In this document: in pieces, positions 1-7,345 of the stretch
Position numbering within the stretch: position 1 is the first letter of the stretch
Layout: each line of letters starts with the position of its first letter
NCBI RefSeq assembly: GCF_043194295.1
Contig: NZ_JBAFVK010000002.1
Strand: one strand, 5' to 3'
Length of the DNA stretch: 64,000 bases
Origin: Xanthobacter autotrophicus
Lineage (GTDB): Bacteria; Pseudomonadota; Alphaproteobacteria; Rhizobiales; Xanthobacteraceae
Position numbers and translations under genes: made by a program
Notes under the pieces: model-generated
Told to the model about the DNA's origin: nothing
The model's database searches: none
Seen by the model: only the letters and a program-made list of their open reading frames with translations

Positions 1-217
1 TGATGGCGAGGATGAGGAAGATGGAGCTCATCCCGATCACGGTAGTGAGCAGCAGCACGCAGATGAGGCCGATGAAGGCGCTCACCATGAACACGTCGCC
101 GTGGGCGAAGTTCACCATTCCGATGATGCCGAACACCATCGTGTAGCCGATGGCGATCAATCCGTAGATCGACCCGAGGGTCAACCCGTTGATGAGCTGC
201 TGGAGGAACACTTCCAT
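1..217 (-). CDS. livH: Branched-chain amino-acid ABC transporter permease, LivH type (partial)
   Basis: The window holds only the N-terminal 72 residues; the rest lies beyond the left edge. The protein starts MEVFLQQLINGLTLGSIYGL and continues with a hydrophobic segment and the block GMVNFAHGDVFM, which is typical of LivH-family inner-membrane permeases (the first transmembrane helices and the conserved NFAHG motif). LivH works with LivM, the ATPases LivG/LivF and a periplasmic binding protein to import leucine, isoleucine, valine or related amides. The partner genes are expected to the left and cannot be checked. The ATG at 217 is the only good start. Family assignment is firm; the substrate is inferred. 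Confidence 0.9.
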   Translation of the reverse strand, partial: MEVFLQQLINGLTLGSIYGLIAIGYTMVFGIIGMVNFAHGDVFMVSAFIGLICVLLLTTVIGMSSIFLILAI

Positions 218-451
218 CCGCCGCTGAACCCCTCTGTCTGGTTGGCGCGCTTATTTTATCATCATGCCCGACGATTGTGCGCTGCCTCCTTTTCCGACTC
301 ATAACCCGCCCTGCCCGTCGAGACAATTGCGCCGGGCCGAGCGCACGCCCGCAGCGGAAGGCAGACCTGCGGAGCGGGGCCGGCTTGACAGGGCTTCCGC
401 TCCTGTCCCTCCTCCCCGCATGGATCGGTCCATCGCACCGGAGGAGAGGCC
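218..451. other. Intergenic region between divergent livH and rhodanese genes
   Basis: About 230 bases between two divergently read genes, so promoters for both should lie here. A short AT-rich patch (TTATTTTATCATCAT near 251-265) stands out from the GC-rich surroundings. An AGGAGAGG-type ribosome-binding sequence precedes the rhodanese start. I see no gene and no clear operator. Confidence 0.5.
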
Positions 452-841
452 ATGCCCCAGATCATCACCAGAGGCTTCAAGCTGCTCCTCGATGAAGCCA
501 ACGCCCAAGTCGAAACGCTGACGCCGCAGGACGCCCAGCGCCAAATCGCCGACGGCGCGCTGCTGGTGGACGTGCGCGACCCGCGCGAGCTTGAGCGCGA
601 AGGACGCATCCCCGGCGCCTTCCACTGTCCGCGCGGCATGCTGGAATTCTGGATCGACCCCGAAAGCCCCTATTTCAAGCCGCCCTTCGGGGAGGACCGG
701 GCCTTCATTTTCCTGTGCGCGGGGGGCTGGCGCTCGGCCCTGTCGGCGGCCACGGCGCAGAACATGGGGCTGAAGCCGGTGGCCCATGTGGGCGGCGGCT
801 TCAAGGCCTGGAAGGAGACGGGCGGACCGGTGGAGGGCTGA
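452..841 (+). CDS. Single-domain rhodanese-like sulfurtransferase
   Basis: 129 residues forming one rhodanese domain. The conserved LLVDVRDPRELEREGRIPGA block lies at about residues 37-56, and the active-site loop CAGGWRS with the persulfide-carrying cysteine is near residue 90. Such proteins transfer sulfane sulfur to cyanide or to cellular acceptors; the real acceptor here is unknown. No signal peptide is visible, so it is probably cytoplasmic. The ATG at 452 is preceded by a purine-rich AGGAGAGG sequence. It stands alone, ending just before the convergent Coq10/RatA gene. A sulfur-delivery role related to the nearby lipoate genes is possible, but nothing in the sequence shows it. Confidence 0.9.
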   Translation: MPQIITRGFKLLLDEANAQVETLTPQDAQRQIADGALLVDVRDPRELEREGRIPGAFHCPRGMLEFWIDPESPYFKPPFGEDRAFIFLCAGGWRSALSAATAQNMGLKPVAHVGGGFKAWKETGGPVEG

Positions 842-847
842 GACGCC

Positions 848-1306
848 CTACCCCACCGTGCCGTAGACTTGGTCCGCCCGGGCCTCGAAGGCATCGGCGA
901 AGCGGCGGAAGGCGGCCTCGAACATGGCGCCCATGAGCATGGCCAGGGTGCGCGAGCGGAATTCGTAGGAGATGAAGAACTTCACCTCGCTCGCGTCCTC
1001 GCCGCGCCCGATGAATTCCCAGCGGTTGTCGAGCCGGCTGAAGGGGCCGTCGAGATATTCCACATGGATGGTGAGGCGCGGCCGGTCCAGCGTCACCCGC
1101 GAGGTGAAGGTCTCGCGGATCAGCTTGTAGGCGACGGTCATGTCCGCCACCAGGATCTCCACGCCCTCATCGGACTTCATGCGCCGCTTCACCCGCAGCG
1201 ATTGGCACAGGGGCACGAACTCGGGATAGCGCTCCACGTCGGCCACGAGGTCGAACATGTCCCGCGCCCCGTGCCTCACCTGCCGGGCGTTGGAGAAGGA
1301 TGGCAC
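848..1306 (-). CDS. Coq10/RatA-type START-domain protein
   Basis: 152 residues with the pattern of the polyketide-cyclase/Coq10 START family: an N-terminal MFDLVADVERYPEFVPLC block, a central beta-rich region (VKFFISYEFRSR) and a C-terminal helix (AFRRFADAFEARA). Relatives bind hydrophobic ligands. Mitochondrial Coq10 carries ubiquinone, and the E. coli homologue RatA was described as a ribosome-association toxin. It starts 2 bases after the lipA stop, so the two genes are almost certainly cotranscribed, which is the usual alphaproteobacterial arrangement. A role in ubiquinone-linked respiration is the likelier one in this context. I would not call it a toxin from sequence alone. Confidence 0.88.
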   Translation of the reverse strand: MPSFSNARQVRHGARDMFDLVADVERYPEFVPLCQSLRVKRRMKSDEGVEILVADMTVAYKLIRETFTSRVTLDRPRLTIHVEYLDGPFSRLDNRWEFIGRGEDASEVKFFISYEFRSRTLAMLMGAMFEAAFRRFADAFEARADQVYGTVG

Positions 1307-1308
1307 GA

Positions 1309-2262
1309 TCAGGCCCGGCCGAGGCGCGCCGCCCGGGCCGCACGCAGCTTCTCGAAATCCGCGCCCGCATGGTGGGAGGAGCGGGTCAGAGGGCTCGCAG
1401 AAACCATCAGGAAGCCCTTGGCATAGGCCACCGTCTCATAGGCCTTGAACTCGTCCGGCGTCACGAAGCGTTCCACCTTGTGGTGCTTGCGTGTGGGCTG
1501 GAGATACTGGCCGATGGTGATGAAATCCACCTCCGCCGAGCGCAGGTCGTCCATCAGCTGGAGCACTTCGGGGCGCTCCTCGCCAAGGCCCACCATGATG
1601 CCGGACTTGGTGAAGATGGAGCCGTCCAGCTCCTTCACCTTCTGCAGCAGGCGCAGGGAGTGGAAATAGCGCGCGCCGGGCCGCACCGAGAGATACTTGG
1701 CCGGCACCGTCTCCAGATTGTGGTTGAACACGTCGGGCTTGGCCGCCACCACCACCTCCAGCGCCCCCTCCTTGCGCAGGAAGTCCGGGGTGAGGATCTC
1801 GATGGTGGTGCCGGGGCTCGCCTTGCGGATGGCGGCGATGGTACGGGCGAAGTGCTCCGCGCCGCCGTCGGCGAGGTCGTCCCGGTCCACGGAGGTGATG
1901 ACCACATGGGAGAGGCCGAGCTTGGCCACCGCATCGCCCACCTTCTGGGGCTCGCCTTGGTCGAGCGCCTCGGGCAGGCCGGTGCGCACGTTGCAGAAGG
2001 CGCAGGCGCGGGTGCAGGTGTCGCCCATGATCATGAAGGTGGCGTGCTTTTTCTCCCAGCACTCGCCGATATTGGGGCAGCCGGCCTCCTCGCACACGGT
2101 GTGCAGGCCGTTGGCCCGCACGATGTCGGCAGTCTGCGACCAGCCGGCCGAACCCGGCGCCTTCACGCGGATCCAGTCGGGCTTACGCAGCACCTCGGTT
2201 TCCGGGCGGTTGGCCTTCTCCGGGTGGCGCGGGCGGGCGAGGGTGTCGATGACCGTGACCAT
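1309..2262 (-). CDS. lipA: Lipoyl synthase
   Basis: 317-residue radical-SAM enzyme that inserts two sulfur atoms into protein-bound octanoyl groups to make lipoyl cofactors. Both iron-sulfur motifs are visible. The auxiliary cluster is CEEAGCPNIGEC (CX4CX5C) at about residues 58-69 and the SAM cluster is CTRACAFC (CX3CX2C) at about 84-91. The C-terminal SSHHAG segment contains the conserved serine region that ligates the auxiliary cluster. The length is normal for the family. It lies downstream of the pyruvate dehydrogenase genes, whose E2 and E1-beta subunits carry the lipoyl domains it would modify. The ATG at 2262 is the natural start. Confidence 0.97.
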   Translation of the reverse strand: MVTVIDTLARPRHPEKANRPETEVLRKPDWIRVKAPGSAGWSQTADIVRANGLHTVCEEAGCPNIGECWEKKHATFMIMGDTCTRACAFCNVRTGLPEALDQGEPQKVGDAVAKLGLSHVVITSVDRDDLADGGAEHFARTIAAIRKASPGTTIEILTPDFLRKEGALEVVVAAKPDVFNHNLETVPAKYLSVRPGARYFHSLRLLQKVKELDGSIFTKSGIMVGLGEERPEVLQLMDDLRSAEVDFITIGQYLQPTRKHHKVERFVTPDEFKAYETVAYAKGFLMVSASPLTRSSHHAGADFEKLRAARAARLGRA

Positions 2263-2433
2263 GCGTTTCGTCTCTCAACCCCCGGCAGGAAGATGCACGC
2301 CCCGCGGGGCAATGCCCTTGCCGGGCAACGCCCGCCCCGGGTGAGGCTCCGGGCCAAGCTTGGATTTCAATTCACCATACCCCGCGCCACCGCTGGCCGG
2401 AAGCCACGCGGCGCGCGCTGCGGCAATGCGTTT

Positions 2434-2682
2434 TCAGGCCGGGCGCCTGCCGGTCACCGCCCGCCAGATGGCGAGCAGCAGCACCGCCCCGCAGGTGGAG
2501 ATGACGATGCGATCGAGCATGCCGTCGCCGATGTAGTTGAGGCCGAGCCCGCTCGCCACCCAGCCGCCCAGCATGCCGCCCACAAGCCCCACCACGAGAT
2601 TTGTGAGGAGCCCGCCGGAGGACTTCATGAGCTTTTCGGCGAGAAAACCGGCGATGATGCCGACAAGGATGGAAACAAGCAT
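2434..2682 (-). CDS. GlsB/YeaQ/YmgE-family small membrane protein (copy 1)
   Basis: 82 residues with about three hydrophobic segments and the glycine-rich pattern of transglycosylase-associated (GlsB/YeaQ/YmgE) proteins: an IIAGFLAEKLM block followed by LVVGLVGGMLGGWVA. The function of the family is not established; members are often stress-induced, and the transglycosylase link rests on old annotation. It lies 11 bases downstream of a second member, so the pair is probably one transcript. The shared layout of the two proteins suggests tandem duplication followed by divergence. Confidence 0.85.
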   Translation of the reverse strand: MLVSILVGIIAGFLAEKLMKSSGGLLTNLVVGLVGGMLGGWVASGLGLNYIGDGMLDRIVISTCGAVLLLAIWRAVTGRRPA

Positions 2683-2693
2683 GTCGGCCTCCC

Positions 2694-2972
2694 TCAGCGC
2701 GAACGGATCGCGCGCCAGATCCAGAGCAGCAGGATGGCGCCGACGATGGCCGCGATCAGCGTGCGGAAGAAGCCGAACACCGGCACGTTGAGCACCGAGG
2801 CCAGCTTGTCGCCGATGAAGGCGCCGGCGACGCCGACGAGAAGGTTCGTCAGCAGGCCGTGGTTGCTCGCCGTCACCCGCTCGGCGATCCAGCCGGCGAT
2901 GAGGCCGATGATGATGAGCGAGAAAAAGCCGACGCCCGGCTGGCTCAGGAACGCATAGGTCTGCTGGTCCAA
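2694..2972 (-). CDS. GlsB/YeaQ/YmgE-family small membrane protein (copy 2)
   Basis: 92 residues, paralogous to the gene just downstream, with three hydrophobic stretches. The motif GLIAGWIAERV at about residues 23-33 is followed by LLTNLLVGVAGAFIGDKLA, matching the family pattern. The N-terminus is about 15 residues longer than in its neighbour. It is expected in the inner membrane; no enzymatic residue can be pointed to. The upstream neighbour at 3003-3281 has a very different base composition, so the pair probably has its own promoter in the short AT-rich gap at 2973-3002. Confidence 0.85.
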   Translation of the reverse strand: MDQQTYAFLSQPGVGFFSLIIIGLIAGWIAERVTASNHGLLTNLLVGVAGAFIGDKLASVLNVPVFGFFRTLIAAIVGAILLLWIWRAIRSR

Positions 2973-3002
2973 GATGGCACCTCCGAGATTTAGGCAGTAT
3001 AG

Positions 3003-3281
3003 TTACGATTTATCTGACTTTTTGGCTTTCACAAAACCGCTGAGACCCGAGCCCAATACGCCCGTGAGAACAAATAGTTTCACGCCAATGGCCGAACCAA
3101 AAGCAGCAATTCCAGCACCTGCCGGGCCAAACGCCATAAACCCCAGCACCATCCCAACTAGGCCAAACTTCGCCCATCTAGGACAATTAGCCCACGCAAC
3201 CTGCGCCAGATAACCTATTGATGTAATGACGCTCCAAACCGTGGCTCGTACTTTCGAATAATCTACATTTTCTTCAGCCAT
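3003..3281 (-). CDS. Hypothetical small membrane protein in a low-GC patch
   Basis: 92 residues from the ATG at 3281 (MAEENVDYSKVRATV). The sequence is amphipathic at the N-terminus, then has two hydrophobic segments at about residues 38-60 and 62-80 (GMVLGFMAFGPAGAGIAAFG and VKLFVLTGVLGSGLSGF), ending in a lysine-rich tail KAKKSDKS. I do not recognise the family. By hand count the gene is near 50% GC, well below its neighbours, and its codon use is correspondingly relaxed, which suggests recent acquisition. An in-frame extension to 3413 exists but runs through a palindromic intergenic repeat, so the shorter start is preferred. Confidence 0.6.
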   Translation of the reverse strand: MAEENVDYSKVRATVWSVITSIGYLAQVAWANCPRWAKFGLVGMVLGFMAFGPAGAGIAAFGSAIGVKLFVLTGVLGSGLSGFVKAKKSDKS

Positions 3282-3331
3282 AGGCTCGACTTCTCGCAGA
3301 GTGAATTCGAAGCCATATTTGCCCCACCCTC

Positions 3332-3355
3332 CCCTCTCCCGCAGGCGGGAGAGGG
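3332..3355. repeat. Short palindromic intergenic repeat (REP-like)
   Basis: Perfect 11-bp arms CCCTCTCCCGC and GCGGGAGAGGG around a 2-base centre. Closely similar palindromes occur at about 45846-45868, 51465-51490, 61848-61865 and 61933-61957, always outside genes. This is the pattern of a dispersed REP-type element of rhizobial genomes. Here it sits upstream of the low-GC orphan gene and downstream of lpdA, where as RNA it could form a stable hairpin. Confidence 0.75.
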
Positions 3356-3409
3356 CTTCGGGGCAGCCAAGCTCCGCACCGGGGAAGGATAACACTTCCC
3401 CGCCCACAC

Positions 3410-4825
3410 TCACGAATGGATCGCCCGCCCATACGCAGACATGACGCTCTCGTGCATCATCTCCGACAGGGTCGGGTGCGGGAATACCGTGTGGATCAGG
3501 TCTTCCTCGGTGGTCTCAAGGTTCATGGCCACCACGAAGCCCTGGATCAGCTCGGTCACCTCCGCGCCCACCATGTGGGCACCCAGCAGTTCGCCGGTCT
3601 TGGCGTCGAAGATGGTCTTCACCAAGCCGTCCGGCTCGCCGAGCGCGATGGCCTTGCCGTTGCCGATGAAGGAGAAGCGGCCCACCTTGATCTCGCGGCC
3701 GGCTTCCTTGGCCTTCTTCTCGGTGAGGCCCACGGAGGCGATCTGCGGCGTGCAATAGGTGCAGCCGGGGATCTTGTTCTTGTCCATGGGGTGGGTGTGC
3801 AGGCCCTTGATGGTCTCCACGCAGATCACGCCCTCGTGCTCCGCCTTGTGGGCCAGCATGGGCGGGCCGGCGATGTCGCCGATGGCATAAACGCCGGGCA
3901 CGTTGGTGCGGCCATAGCCGTCGGTCACCACGATGCCGCGCTCGATCTTCACGCCGATGGCCTCAAGGCCCAGTCCCTCCACATTGCCCACCACGCCCAC
4001 GGCGGAAATCATGCGATCCACCGTGATGTCGTGCTTGGCGCCCTTGGAATCTTCCACATGGGCGGTGATGCTGTCGGCATGCTTGGTGACGCCCGTCACC
4101 TTCGCCCCGGACAGGATCTTCATGCCCAGCTTCTCGAAGCGCTTGCGGGCAACGGCGGCGATCTCCTCGTCCTCCACGGGGAGTATCTGCGGCAGCACCT
4201 CCACCACGGTCACCTCGGTGCCCATGGTGCGATAGAACGAGGCGAACTCGATGCCGATGGCGCCCGAGCCCATCACCAGCAGGCTCTTGGGCATCTTTTC
4301 CGGCACCATGGCGTCGAAATAGGTCCAGATCAGCTTCTTGTCGGGCTCAAGGCCGGGCAGCGCGCGCGGGCGGGCACCGGTGGCCACGATGATGTGCTTG
4401 GCGGTGTAATCGCCGCCGCCCTTGGCGCCCTTGGGCGGGTTCTGGGCGGCTTCCACCTTGATCTTGCCGGGGGCGGTGAAGGTCGCCTTGCCCCAGATCA
4501 CGTCCACCTTGTTCTTGTTGAGCAGGAAGGCGACGCCGCCGGCCAGCTGGGCCGAGACCCCGCGCGAGCGCTTGACCACAGCCGCCGCATCGAAGCCGAT
4601 CTTCTCGGCGGAGAGGCCGTAATCCTTGGCGTGCTCCATGTAGTGGTAGATCTCGGCCGAGCGCAGCAGCGCCTTGGTGGGGATGCAGCCCCAGTTGAGG
4701 CAGATGCCGCCGAGATGGCTTTTCTCCACCACGGCCACCTTGAAGCCGAGCTGGGCGGCGCGGATGGCGGCCACGTAGCCGCCGGGCCCGCCGCCGATGA
4801 CGATGATGTCGTAACTGTCAGCCAT
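3410..4825 (-). CDS. lpdA: Dihydrolipoamide dehydrogenase (E3)
   Basis: 471-residue FAD disulfide oxidoreductase that reoxidises the dihydrolipoyl groups of the 2-oxoacid dehydrogenase complexes with NAD. Visible motifs are the FAD-binding GGGPGG at residues 11-16, the redox disulfide GGICLNWGC with C42 and C47, the NAD-binding GSGAIGIEFA, the second FAD block (VYAIGDIAG) and the active-site histidine in FPHPTLSE near the C-terminus. The start is set at ATG 4825 (MADSYDII). The longer upstream frame lies inside the preceding gene. It overlaps the upstream deoxyribosyltransferase-like gene by 8 bases, implying coupled translation, and belongs to the pdhABC operon. Confidence 0.96.
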   Translation of the reverse strand: MADSYDIIVIGGGPGGYVAAIRAAQLGFKVAVVEKSHLGGICLNWGCIPTKALLRSAEIYHYMEHAKDYGLSAEKIGFDAAAVVKRSRGVSAQLAGGVAFLLNKNKVDVIWGKATFTAPGKIKVEAAQNPPKGAKGGGDYTAKHIIVATGARPRALPGLEPDKKLIWTYFDAMVPEKMPKSLLVMGSGAIGIEFASFYRTMGTEVTVVEVLPQILPVEDEEIAAVARKRFEKLGMKILSGAKVTGVTKHADSITAHVEDSKGAKHDITVDRMISAVGVVGNVEGLGLEAIGVKIERGIVVTDGYGRTNVPGVYAIGDIAGPPMLAHKAEHEGVICVETIKGLHTHPMDKNKIPGCTYCTPQIASVGLTEKKAKEAGREIKVGRFSFIGNGKAIALGEPDGLVKTIFDAKTGELLGAHMVGAEVTELIQGFVVAMNLETTEEDLIHTVFPHPTLSEMMHESVMSAYGRAIHS

Positions 4826-5459
4826 GGAAGGTCTCCTCGCCGTGCGCCTGTCCGGCGGGTTCTGGATGGGAAGGGGATCGGGGCATGCCAAGGCGGCCGG
4901 CGGACCGGGCCTCGGCCATGAGGGCGAGCGCCTGCTCGAACTGGGTGAGGTCGCGGAACGGGTCGGCGGCCGGGGCCGGCGCCTGGATCACCGGCAACCG
5001 GGAGGCCGCGAGCGCTTCCGCCAGCATGAGATTGTCGAAATGGCCGAAGTCCTCCACGTGCAGGCCATCGGCCAGCAGCGTGGCGGCATCACCCGCGCCG
5101 CCGGCGGGGCCAATGGCGGAATGGGCGCGGTGCTTCAGTTCACCTGGCAGGTTGGAATAGGCCGCCACCGGCTTGCCCAGCGCGAAGGCGAAACCCACCT
5201 CGAACGCGGTGCCTGGATCGGCGCTGATGCCGCGGAACGGCGTGAGATTGGCGACGAGGGCGTCGGCCGAGCGCATGAGCGCGAGATTGGCGGCGAAGAT
5301 GGCGCGGCTCGCTGCCCCCGCCGCCACATCCAGCAGCGGGTCGCCGTCCAGCGGATAAAGTCCGGTAAAGCCGAAGCGGGTGCACAGCTCAACCTTGCGC
5401 CGGCCGATCTCGCGCGCGTCGTCGAGGAACACTTCGGGGCCGGCGAGGTACAGCTTCAT
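4818..5459 (-). CDS. Nucleoside 2-deoxyribosyltransferase-like protein
   Basis: 213 residues from ATG 5459 (MKLYLAGPEVFLDDAREIG). The YLAGPEVF start, the FRGISADPGTAFEVGFAFAL block at about residues 84-103 (its glutamate corresponds to the nucleophile of the family) and the GKPV motif match nucleoside 2-deoxyribosyltransferases, which exchange bases between deoxyribonucleosides or hydrolyse N-glycosidic bonds. The last 30 residues are low-complexity. It sits between DUF465 and lpdA, overlapping the lpdA start by 8 bases, an unexpected partner for pyruvate dehydrogenase. The substrate is unknown; a house-cleaning nucleotide hydrolase is an equally fair reading. Confidence 0.8.
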   Translation of the reverse strand: MKLYLAGPEVFLDDAREIGRRKVELCTRFGFTGLYPLDGDPLLDVAAGAASRAIFAANLALMRSADALVANLTPFRGISADPGTAFEVGFAFALGKPVAAYSNLPGELKHRAHSAIGPAGGAGDAATLLADGLHVEDFGHFDNLMLAEALAASRLPVIQAPAPAADPFRDLTQFEQALALMAEARSAGRLGMPRSPSHPEPAGQAHGEETFHG

Positions 5460-5597
5460 CAGGCTTGCCCGTCTCCATGATGGCATTGACTCCGGTCTTC
5501 GGCCGGCGCCGGGCGGGTCCTTTTCGACGGCTCCCGATTTCGGAGCCGGCCGGAGCGCCTCGCAAAAGGCGCTCCGGTTGGTGTCATGCCAGTCCGG

Positions 5598-5834
5598 TCA
5601 CTTGGACAGGAGGGCGAAGAGTTCGTCCTTCAGGCGCACGCGCTCGCGGCGCAGAGCCTCGATTTCGGCGTCGCCGGTGGGCTCCACGTCGGTCTCGGCG
5701 CGGTGCACCTGGCGGTTCACCTCATGATAGGCCTCGCTGAGCTTGGCGAAGTGGGCGTCAGACAGCTTGAGCGCCTGAATCTTCTCGGCATATTCCGGGA
5801 AGTCGGCGGCAAGTTCGTGGGGCGTGTGGCTCAT
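5598..5834 (-). CDS. DUF465/YdcH-family small helical protein
   Basis: 78 residues starting at ATG 5834 (MSHTPHELAADFPEYAEKI). The charged sequence with heptad-like spacing (KLSDAHFAKLSEAYHEVNRQ followed by EIEALRRERVRLKDELFALL) predicts two helices forming a short coiled coil, as in YdcH/DUF465 proteins. The function of the family is unknown. It lies between pdhC and the deoxyribosyltransferase-like gene on the same strand and may be part of that transcript, although 138 bases separate it from the latter. Confidence 0.85.
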   Translation of the reverse strand: MSHTPHELAADFPEYAEKIQALKLSDAHFAKLSEAYHEVNRQVHRAETDVEPTGDAEIEALRRERVRLKDELFALLSK

Positions 5835-5980
5835 GATCTCAACCTTCCTTGGTACAACGGCGGAAAACACCGTTGCCCCGCAGCTACACCGGACGGCTGC
5901 GGCAGGATTTGATCTGCCGCAGCCCCGGGACAAGCCTCATGCCAGCCGGCTCAAGCCAGCATGCGTCACACCAGCATGCA

Positions 5981-7333
5981 TCACACCAGCATGCTCATGG
6001 GCTTCTCGATGAAGCCCTTGAACGCGCTGAGCAGTTCGGCGCCGAGGGCGCCATCCATCACCCGGTGGTCGCAGGTCATGGTGACGGTCATCTGCATCAC
6101 CGCCTTGATCTCGCCATTGCGGACCACGGCGCGCTGCTCCGAGGCGCCCACCGCGAGGATGGAAGACTGCGGCGCGTTGATGATGGCGGTGAAGTTCCGG
6201 ATGCCCATCATGCCGAGGTTCGACACCGAGGTGGAGCCGCCGGAATATTCATCGGGCTTCAGCTTCTTGGTGCGGGCGCGGCCGGCGAGGTCGCGCATCT
6301 CGTTGGAGATGGTGGAGAGGGTCTTCTGCTCCGCCTTCTTCACGATGGGCGCATAGAGGCCGCCGTCGATGGCCACCGCCACGCCCACGTCCGAGTGCTT
6401 CATGCGCAGGACGCGGTCCTCGGCCCACACTGCATTGGCGGCGGGCACCTTCTGGAGCGCCAGCGCCATGGCCTTGATGATGAAGTCGTTGACCGAAACA
6501 CGGTAGGTCGGCTTGCCGTCCTTGTCCTTGCCCGCGTTGGCATTCACCTGCTCTCGCAGGACCATGAGGTCGTCGAGGTCGCAGTCCACGGTGAGGAAGA
6601 AGGTGGGGGTCACCTGCTCGCTCTCGACCAGGCGACGCGCGATGGTCTTGCGCATGCCGTCGAGCTGCACTTCCTCGTAGCTGCCAGCCTCGAACATGGC
6701 CTTGACCTGCTCGGCGCCGGGGGCGCTGGCGACAGCCGCCTTGGAAGCGGGAGCAGTGGCGGGCGCGGGAGCAGCGGCAGCGGCGGGCGTCGCTGCCGGC
6801 TTGGCACCGGGCTTGGCGCCTTCCAGGTCGCGCGCAACGATGCGTCCGTGCGGGCCGGAACCGGCGAGCGCGGCAAGGTCGATGCCCTTGTCCTTGGCGA
6901 TCCGGCGGGCGAGCGGCGAGGCGAACACGCGGCCACCCTGGCCGTTGGCGGCGGGAGCAGCGGCAGGCGCAGGAGCCGCAGCGGCGGCCGCTTCAACGGC
7001 AGGTGCGGCAGCAACAGCAGCAGCCGCAGGAGCGGCAGCGGCAGCGGGCTTGGCCCCGCCGGCGCCGGCGGCCGCGGCGGCCACGTCCTCGCCCTCGCCG
7101 GCGAGCACGGCGATGAGCTGGTTCACCGGCACGTCCTGGGAGCCTTCCGGCACCAGGATCTTGGCGAGGATGCCTTCGTCGATGGACTCGACTTCCATGG
7201 TCGCCTTGTCGGTCTCGATCTCGGCAAGCACGTCACCGGACTTGACGGTGTCGCCTTCCTTCTTGAGCCACTTGGCGAGGTTGCCCTTCTCCATGGTGGG
7301 GGAGAGGGCCGGCATCAGGATCTCGATGGGCAT
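5981..7333 (-). CDS. pdhC: Pyruvate dehydrogenase E2, dihydrolipoamide acetyltransferase
   Basis: 450-residue core subunit that moves acetyl groups from the lipoyl arm to CoA. Domain order: lipoyl domain at about 1-80 with the modified lysine K43 in ETDKATME; a long Ala/Pro linker; a peripheral-subunit-binding domain around residues 135-170 (ASPLARRIAKDKGIDLAAL); a second Ala-rich linker; and the catalytic domain to the end with the acyltransferase motif DHRVMDGALGAE. There is one lipoyl domain. It lies 12 bases downstream of pdhB and is certainly cotranscribed. The ATG at 7333 matches the canonical MPIEILMPALSPTME start. Confidence 0.97.
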   Translation of the reverse strand: MPIEILMPALSPTMEKGNLAKWLKKEGDTVKSGDVLAEIETDKATMEVESIDEGILAKILVPEGSQDVPVNQLIAVLAGEGEDVAAAAAGAGGAKPAAAAAPAAAAVAAAPAVEAAAAAAPAPAAAPAANGQGGRVFASPLARRIAKDKGIDLAALAGSGPHGRIVARDLEGAKPGAKPAATPAAAAAPAPATAPASKAAVASAPGAEQVKAMFEAGSYEEVQLDGMRKTIARRLVESEQVTPTFFLTVDCDLDDLMVLREQVNANAGKDKDGKPTYRVSVNDFIIKAMALALQKVPAANAVWAEDRVLRMKHSDVGVAVAIDGGLYAPIVKKAEQKTLSTISNEMRDLAGRARTKKLKPDEYSGGSTSVSNLGMMGIRNFTAIINAPQSSILAVGASEQRAVVRNGEIKAVMQMTVTMTCDHRVMDGALGAELLSAFKGFIEKPMSMLV

Positions 7334-7345
7334 TGGTCTCTCTCC

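Noticed and set aside
848..1306. RatA toxin of a toxin-antitoxin pair
   Set aside because: No antitoxin partner; the gene is coupled to lipA as in other alphaproteobacteria, which fits a Coq10-like role better.
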